This document shows, piece by piece, positions 58,400 to 64,000 of a DNA stretch of 64,000 nucleotides. The stretch is taken from positions 34,565,239 through 34,629,238 of the forward strand of contig JAFMSR010000015.1 of assembly GCA_022818135.1 (NCBI GenBank), read 5' to 3'. This DNA is from Saxidomus purpurata. Taxonomy: Eukaryota; Mollusca; Bivalvia; Venerida; Veneridae. The translations under genes were made by a program, and so were the position numbers. How positions within the stretch are numbered: the stretch's first letter is position 1; each line of letters begins with the position of its first letter. Below the pieces are notes generated by a model. The model was not told the DNA's origin, did not search any database, and saw nothing but the letters and a program-made list of their open reading frames with translations.

Positions 58400-61300
58400 T
58401 CTTTATTTTCAGAAGGTAACACATTATGATATTTTACAGAAATCCATAACAGCATCATATTTACAATGCGATTTTCTATAAACAAATCTAAAAAGAAAAA
58501 AAAAACAGGGTACAAGAAAAAATGCAGGGGCCATGTAATAAAGTTACCAGCATTGGGTGAGAAAGACACTGAACCATACCCAACATAGACCATATGTTGA
58601 TAAGAGACCTCACACAAGTAGACCTCCAAAGCCCAATAAAATAATGCCGATCACAATAATGACATTAATTAATGGCACATGTTGTACTTGTTTCTTAAGT
58701 GAAATATTATGGATGCCACAAATGTATAATGCGCTTTCTATGAAATCATAATGTCAAGATCTTTAGCATAATTGGGTTTCTAAACTTTATACAGGTTTAA
58801 TGAATTATGCACAATAATATGGTGATGTTTACTTTCAGATAATGCAAACATGAAGTCATTGCCACAGCACAAAATGGCAATGTTTGAGACTTTTTCACTG
58901 TCATCATCATACTTTTAAATGATTTAAAATGCGAGCTATCAGTTTTGACAATATATACAGGTGAAAGTCAATGTGAAAGGGGAACGGTGGTGTAGAGGAT
59001 TAGGTGTCTGCCGCTCATCCTGGAAGTTTTGGGTTCGACTTCCACAAAGGTCATGACTGTACCTCCTATGACACCAATACTGGTTTTTCCAGGAAGCAGA
59101 CTCGAGTGTGACTCGATATGCTAAAAAAGCTTTCTTCACAATCAAACTAAAATAAATTAGTATAAACTAAACTAAAGTCAATTACTTCCCATGTGGAAGA
59201 AGCTTCAGTCAAATTAGTACTTTTTTCAAGTCATAACAAGAAAAGTCTTCAGTCTTATTTATAACTTTGCAACAGAAGGGTGGTGTTTACATTTACACCT
59301 TCCTCAATGAAATTCAAGATATAAATGGCCCAGCCTAATGGCTGATCAGCTGATAGGTTTATATTTAGACACAGGCAGCAGTGTGTCAGTTCCTATGAGC
59401 AGTAATTACAAACAGTGCTAGTAAATCAGTGAATAATTACAGGTAATTGTTTGGTGTAGAGATAAAAAACTAAGCTATTCTTACAGTTTCTTTGAATGAC
59501 TATGGTCTATATTCTAGAAATATAGTGAATGCCCTGAAAATCAGACAGCAAACATTATCAGATATAATGCTAGTACTACATTAGGCTATTTTTATCCCAA
59601 AGTCTATGACATTCATAACAATCTGAAGCTTCTTTCTTTTTTTCTGTTCTATATCTCCTAAAGTTCTTGAGGAATGTTCATAAAACCTGGGTGAAAGTAT
59701 CATTTCATCATAGCAAAGTACAGAGTCTATGTTCCAACCATGCTGGCTTAAGGTCACGGTCATTAAGGGGTCACTGGTTTTTCCTGTCCCCTCCATGTTT
59801 CCTAAACATCTTGAAGGATTTTCATAAAATTTAGGTTAAATGCTCCTCTCATCTTGAAGGCAATGTGCATACATATGGTCTAAAGGCCCTCTTAGGGTGC
59901 TTACATAAGACCAGGGTCACAAAAAGGGGTCAAAAGTTGCAAGACTGTATTTTCTAAGCCCCTTTAATATTTTCATGAAACCTTGGTCAAATTTCTATCT
60001 TCCATGCTGCCTCAAGATCAAGACGACATTGAGAGACAAAAAGTCATGACTACAAAAAGTATTGCTTTATTGTTCACATTTACAGTCATTATCATTGGTC
60101 CACTCATTGTCTCAAGCATGTCAAGGTATAACTCTGTAGAAATGATAACAAAATCATGTCCCCCTGTACACTAAAAGTCACCATTCATTGAAACAAGACA
60201 CCTTGATATAGGTTTGAATTCTTTCAGTGATAGCTTTAGAAGATTTTGAGCCAGGGATTGATTGTGCTTTTAATATAGTATATTGAGAATTGGTTTGTAT
60301 GCATCACTTTGAATATAAAAAAAGCATTGCTACTTTTTTGTCTGAAATCTAAAGCAAACTATATTTTACTTCATACGAAGAAAGCTCCGTAGCTTATTGA
60401 ATCACTCTCGAACACTATATTTTGAATATAGGATTGAATATTATGTAAGTAGATGTAGGTAGTTTACGTGCTGAATATTGGAACTACATGTACTTTCAGG
60501 TACCGGAACATTTGGAAGAGTGGTGTTAGTACGGAACAAGGAGTCAAGGAACTACTTTGCGCTCAAGGTTATGGCAATAACAGATGTGATACGACTGCGG
60601 CAAGTCGAACATGTAACAAACGAAAAAGAAATCCTCTCATCAATAACTCACCCTTTCATAGTCAACATGTAAGTATTGCATAGTCAACATGTAACTATTG
60701 CATAGTCAACATGTAAGTTGTGTATAGTAAACATGTAGTATTGCATAGTAAGCTCAAGGTGGGGAATCACATGATCAAAATATTCTCTAAACAAAGGTAC
60801 ATCTATGAAAAATGTTAGAAAATTATGTAAATTAAAAATATAGCATATCTTATGACAACATAGAAGTATTTTAGAACTACACAGGTCTCAATCACATTCA
60901 CCTTCTGATTGTGCTGAACAAAAAAATAAACTAAAAAATTGTCAGTTTCTTGAAGCGTTCAGCACAATCAGAAAGTGACTAGAATACTAGATAATTTTAT
61001 GTTGCCATAAGATAGGCTACATTTTACATTTACAACTAAACGGCTTTCATTATTTTCTGACATTTTTCAGTGATCTACTTTTGTTTAGAGATTATTCTGA
61101 TCACGTGATTCCCGAACGTGAAGCTGTATATTTCCAAACTAGAATCCAAAAAAGCCAGTTCTTAATTTTCCCAAGAAGTTTATGTATGCTTGAGGGTGGC
61201 TCAAAATAAATTACAAATAAATGTGCACAGAATTAGGTCTATAAGAATTAAGTTGACATAAACAAATGAAAAATTTCATTGGCATTATTTTAGTTTCTGC

Positions 61301-61751
61301 AAAATCAGAAAGTTAATTAATGCAAAAACCTTGATAAAGAACCCGTCTAAAGAAGTCACATGTTTTAAGATTTTAAAGATACCCAGAAACGAAATGTTTC
61401 ATTTTGTAAAAGTGTAACTTTACCAAGGGGTCATGTGTTTGAAAGGACAACTAGTGTCACCTAATGTTTTGTGTTTTCTTTTCGTAGGTCTTGGGCAACT
61501 CATGACGAAACATTCCTGTATATGTTAATGGAGTACGTGCCAGGCGGTGAAGTGTTCTCATATCTGCGCAATTACGGACGCTTTAGTAATTCCATGGCAA
61601 ACTTTTACGCCAGTGAAATTGTGTCGGCCTTAGAATACTTGCATTCACGCTCAATAGTGTACAGAGATTTAAAACCTGAAAATTTATTATTAGATCGTGA
61701 CGGACATTTGAAAATAACAGACTTTGGATTTGCAAAGAAGTTGTTAGACAG
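49772..61751 (+). CDS. PRKX: PRKX-type cAMP-dependent protein kinase, copy B, exons 1-3 (3' end off window)
   Basis: Exons 49772-49889, 60500-60668 and 61488-61751 give 183 residues plus a split codon. A 31-residue lysine/serine-rich N-terminus leads to [16 protein letters not shown] (glycine loop, residues ~39-47), ALKVM with catalytic Lys62, [44 protein letters not shown] with catalytic Asp156, and DFGFAKKL with metal-binding Asp174. YRD rather than HRD, DVIRLRQ and MEYVPGGE mark the PRKX/PKA-C3 branch rather than classical PKA-C. The activation loop, APE and C-tail would follow beyond 61751, the last exon seen. GT-AG borders, phases 1 and 2. The 10.6-kb first intron holds SINEs, arrays and no other exon. 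Confidence 0.94.
51530..51960. repeat. Degenerate CCCTTACACCACTGAGG repeat, split by an insertion
   Basis: Short units of CCCTTACACCACTTAGA / GAGG with a loose ~20-bp period. An AT-rich block (about 51801-51877) separates two copies of CCTTGAGGGCCAAACAGCACT, which suggests a small insertion or duplication. Confidence 0.65.
55006..55222 (+). mobile_element. tRNA-derived SINE, family B
   Basis: Head GGAGTCGCCGTGGCACAGAGG, B-box GGGTCGATCCC, body with AGTGTCCTTAGGCAAGACAC and GGGGTTGATTCAATCTGGAA, tail CGCAATCGAGAATAAATAAATAAG. Resembles 35694-35900. Confidence 0.75.
56671..57245. repeat. ~27-30-bp minisatellite in two blocks around a 220-bp insert
   Basis: Units of ACATGTAGTCTGGAGCAGGA run 56671-56880 and again 57112-57245. 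Between them lies non-repeat DNA ending in a 17-bp inverted repeat, GTGGGGTAAGCGCATGA (57035-57051) and its exact inverse at 57092-57108. Confidence 0.75.
58366..58400. repeat. (TAA)n microsatellite
   Basis: Uninterrupted trinucleotide run of about 11 copies following AATACATG. Confidence 0.95.
58979..59157 (+). mobile_element. tRNA-derived SINE, family A
   Basis: Head GGGAACGGTGGTGTAGAGGA, B-box GGGTTCGACTTCC, body GTTTTTCCAGGAAGCAGACTC and GTGTGACTCGATATGC, tail ACTAAAATAAATTAG. Same family as the minus-strand copy at 21979-22153. Confidence 0.78.
59640..60000. repeat. ~145-bp tandem array, about 2.5 units
   Basis: Units share CCTAAA-TCTTGA-GGA-TTTCATAAAA-CT-GGT and AAGGTCA/GGGTCAC-AAGGGGTCA. 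Starts at about 59665, 59812 and 59955. In intron 1 of PRKX copy B. Confidence 0.6.
60500..60668 (+). CDS. PRKX: PRKX copy B exon 2 (glycine loop, catalytic lysine)
   Basis: TTTCAG acceptor, GTAAGT donor. Encodes [20 protein letters not shown] then [20 protein letters not shown] and [16 protein letters not shown], ending in AT of a split Met codon. The donor is the first of four tandem 22-bp copies of ATAGTCAACATGTAAGT. Confidence 0.95.
60669..60752 (+). repeat. Tandem 22-bp repeats of the exon 2 splice donor
   Basis: CATAGTCAACAT-GTAAGTATTG recurs with GT at 60669, 60691, 60713 and 60735. The first is the exon donor. The others read GTAACT, GTAAGT and GTAGTA. Use of any later donor brings ATG TAA in frame at once, so only the first supports the full kinase. 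Confidence 0.85.
60751..61126. mobile_element. 376-bp foldback (palindromic) element
   Basis: Left arm 60751-60919 and right arm 60957-61126 are imperfect inverses along nearly their full length, with a ~37-base AT-rich loop. Matches include GGAATCACATGATCAAAAT, TCTCTAAACAAA, TATCTTATG-CAACATA and CTGATTGTGCTGAAC. A single-arm relative lies at about 28515-28570. Lies within intron 2 of PRKX copy B. Confidence 0.8.
61488..61751 (+). CDS. PRKX: PRKX copy B exon 3 (catalytic loop and DFG)
   Basis: TCGTAG acceptor, GTAAGA donor. Encodes [20 protein letters not shown] then [40 protein letters not shown] and [17 protein letters not shown]. The first residues read M-S-W where human PRKX has L-F-W. 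Confidence 0.95.
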
Positions 61752-62783
61752 GTAAGAAATATAGGTATAACGGAGAATAAACATTGAAAATATAGAAAAC
61801 TTTATAGAATGATAGTGTATTTAAGAAATAAGTTCTCTTCAGGGGTTGTTCATGGTCAAATAAACAATGTTTTGGGGCTCTGATACCCTGTAATTTACCC
61901 GGAAGGCCTGGAGAGGCTGGATTGTTTATATCTGAGCACCAGAATGACAGGCAATTGTTTATGAAATAATATCCATTCCAGCGGTGTTCATCGTGTAATA
62001 AACAATGATTTGAAGTACTGATAGGCAGTAAATAACCACATCTGAGTGGTTTATAACTGCGCATCAGAATGACAAAGAGTTGTTTATTAGACGATAACAA
62101 CGCTGAAAAGGATGTTATTTTGATTCTAACATGATCAGATATTACAAGAGGTGAATAGATGCAAAGTGTTATTTTCTACGCGGATATTCATTTAACGTCA
62201 TTCATTACAAACAGAATGAATAAATGCAATCAGTTATTTTCTACACAGACATTTATGTCATGCAGCACAATACATAATTTTTGACATCATAATGTTTTCT
62301 TAACAGTCCACACTTCAAACTGTTGTTTATTGCAGAATATACAACCTTTCTCATCATTTGATTAGCTGACAAGACAGATTGGACCATGTTAGAATAATGC
62401 TTTGTTATATTACTTCAAGATAGGGAGAGACACAGTTTGTTACAGTTTGCACAACTATACAGTGTAACTATGTCATTATACCCATCGTATAACATCAATT
62501 TCAGCTAGCGTCAGCTTTGTAAATTCGTCCAAACAGAGCCAGAATTACGGGCCAATCCAGGCCATCATTAAAAAAATGTTTGTTTGCGGTGCTCCGACCC
62601 ACAATTTTTGGGGTGGGTAGGTAGGTAGGGAATTTTTTTTTTTTTAATTTTTTTTTTTACAGACAACAAAGGCAAATCTATATGACCCTCAGTCTGATGT
62701 AAGGGGCATGCATATTTTAGATAACAGCACTGAGAATTCAACGACAGAACCATTTTATTAATTTTCAGATACATGTGTACACT
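61752..62783 (+). other. PRKX copy B intron 3, repeat-bearing
   Basis: No exon seen. 61840-62080 contains two diverged inverted/direct copies of a block with GTTCATGGTCAAATAAACAATG and TGTTTAT-TGAGCACCAGAATGACA. 62575-62660 has GTGCTCCGACCCACAATTTT, GTAGGTAGGTAGGG and a long T tract, looking like a repeat end. Confidence 0.5.
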
Positions 62784-63014
62784 TTAATTCTTTCTATAAA
62801 GTCTTTTAATAATGGGTCTCCCAGAGTCCTTGCAGGGTTTGCAGATTGGCAGTACAACACGGTGGGTCTGTAGAGCATCAACTTTGGCATTTTTTTCGAA
62901 GTTTTCTACAACATTTTCATCAATATCAATCCCCTCTGTCGTAATGTCAAATACATCAAACCATGTGTCTGTTTTTCTGAATTTCCGTATGGCATTTTTA
63001 ACGAGCGAAGTCAC
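62784..63014 (-). CDS. Unrecognised 76-residue ORF or terminal exon, possibly repeat-derived
   Basis: An open frame of 76 codons to TAA without an ATG start; it is preceded by TTTTCTGTTAAAAG, a possible splice acceptor. It encodes a charged, non-repetitive peptide including TDTWFDVFDITTEGIDIDEN, ALQTHRVVLPICKPCKDSGR and an end IIKRLYRKN, with a CxxC pair. Composition looks like real protein, unlike neighbouring chance frames. I do not recognise the family. It lies in the opposite strand of a PRKX intron, next to a repeat-like end at 62575-62660, so a transposon or retrocopy fragment is as likely as a host exon. Confidence 0.35.
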   Translation of the reverse strand: MTSLVKNAIRKFRKTDTWFDVFDITTEGIDIDENVVENFEKNAKVDALQTHRVVLPICKPCKDSGRPIIKRLYRKN

Positions 63015-64000
63015 CTTTTAACAGAAAATGTGATATCCTGCCATTTTGATTTTGTATGCGTAACGAACAAAGCCGAGAATTCCCACATGTATTATATCAG
63101 TGAATAATCTAGGTTTTGATTTATATGAGTCCCTGGGACGCACATTTTTCAAAACAATAAGTCCCAGCTATGAAACAATGAGTCCCTTTCCAAGAAGTCA
63201 GAAAATAGAATCGGACATCCTCGCCGAATTACTTTCTTTGCGAATCGCCGCTGTAATGTGTTGTTTTTTTCTTCAAATATAATTGTTTCTAAAAGTATTG
63301 AATTACTGAAAATATTAATTACCTTTTACGTAGATTTAAAATATTTATTTCCGTTAAAAATCTGCTGTAATTAGTCGATGTTTATTCTCCAATTATCATT
63401 TGTCACTTGTGAATGTCGCGGTAGGTGTGAAAAATACGAGCATTCATAAAGGGTGACAAACTAACTACGTCAACTTTGAAATTTCGAGCTATGTGACACC
63501 ACTGTTTGAAAAAAGTATTTTCAATTTACTAAATTAACATTTATAAGTTCCAACTATTCTTTATTTAAAATAAACGTTATCATCGCGGCGCTTCAAGCCG
63601 ATTTTTTCTAAGTAAAAATTTTCTTCTACAATGTATTTACTTTAAAGAATTACCTTTGTCGAATAAAATAATTTCTACAGCGACTTCTTTTACTCATAAA
63701 GCCGCAGGTGTTACGAGATCAAAGCACGTACGCCGACGCTGAGTTTCGTTTGATCCAAGCGAAGCACGTGGCATTAAAACGACCGAATATTTTGACAGGT
63801 CTGATTATTTTGGATTATAAAAACTAGTTTGGAATAGACAATGTATAATATGAGTAAGTTTTATTTGGTTATGCACTATATCAAGCTATACAAATGTTCG
63901 CTGGTCGGCAAATATTTTCAAATTTGATAAATGTACAAAAGTAAAAAAATACGTAATATACAAATTTTCACGTAAAATAATTCTAATTTAATGTCCTGTT
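63015..64000. other. Unassigned sequence at right end
   Basis: No kinase exon 4 found here. 63690-63785 is locally CpG-rich (CGTACGCCGACGC) with two CACGTG-type sites (GCACGTACG, GCACGTGG at about 63764), which could be promoter DNA of an unseen minus-strand gene. The remainder is AT-rich with no recognised feature. Confidence 0.4.

Larger units (their letters stand above)
49890..60499 (+). other. Intron 1 of PRKX copy B
   Basis: 10.6 kb. Listed separately: CTTACACC-rich array (51530-51960), minisatellite with hairpin (56671-57245), SINEs (55006, 58979), a (TAA)n tract at 58366-58400 and a tandem array at 59640-60000. Also a poly-G tract near 53433-53445 and a SINE-tail fragment AGAAAGCTCCGTAGCTTATTG near 60380. 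Nothing was recognised in 49890-51520, 52000-54990 or 55230-56660. Confidence 0.6.

Noticed and set aside
58979..59045. tRNA genes at the SINE heads (also near 22080, 55010, 35700, 29490, 46040)
   Set aside because: A- and B-box words are present but acceptor and anticodon stems do not pair, and shared bodies and tails follow, as in SINEs.
1..64000. Reverse transcriptase, transposase or Rep-helicase genes for the mobile elements
   Set aside because: I looked for long frames with such motifs and found none; all elements here appear non-autonomous.

Overview
The window is animal nuclear DNA, most likely from a bivalve mollusc and possibly a venerid-type clam. It is AT-rich. Small coding exons (60-264 bp, GT-AG introns) are scattered through long introns, and those introns are packed with tRNA-headed SINEs, small inverted-repeat elements and mobile elements carrying ~140-180 bp internal tandem repeats. 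The species call is an inference from repeat style and protein divergence. No bacterial, viral or organelle genes were seen.

Layout. (1) 1-8190, + strand: 3' part of a PRKX/PKA-C3-type AGC kinase gene (copy A). Its true last exon is 8065-8190, and a second exon-like copy of the start of that exon lies at 2683-2742. (2) 8191-14994: intergenic DNA between two convergent genes, mostly repeats. (3) 14995-23139, - strand: the last eight exons of PCID2 (TREX-2 mRNA export factor); the first ~155 codons are absent. (4) 24915-25414: a run of exactly 500 N. (5) 25415-45521, - strand: the first 18 exons of importin-5 (IPO5, ~710 codons); the last ~390 codons are absent. (6) 45522-49771: divergent intergenic region with a SINE that is itself split by a TTAA-flanked element just upstream of IPO5. 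(7) 49772-61751, + strand: exons 1-3 of a PRKX-type kinase (copy B), running off the right end.

The three incomplete gene ends have one common explanation. PCID2 lacks its 5' end and IPO5 its 3' end exactly at the N gap, while the kinase appears as a 3' end to the left and a 5' start to the right. Either the kinase is tandemly duplicated around IPO5/PCID2 and the gap is far larger than 500 bp, or the two contigs were joined in the wrong order. In the second case, moving the left contig to the right of the other would make one PRKX gene whole.

All exon borders were read by eye from frame, splice sites and remembered similarity to the human families. The phases chain without a break in all three multi-exon genes, which is the main support. 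No database search or alignment program was run.
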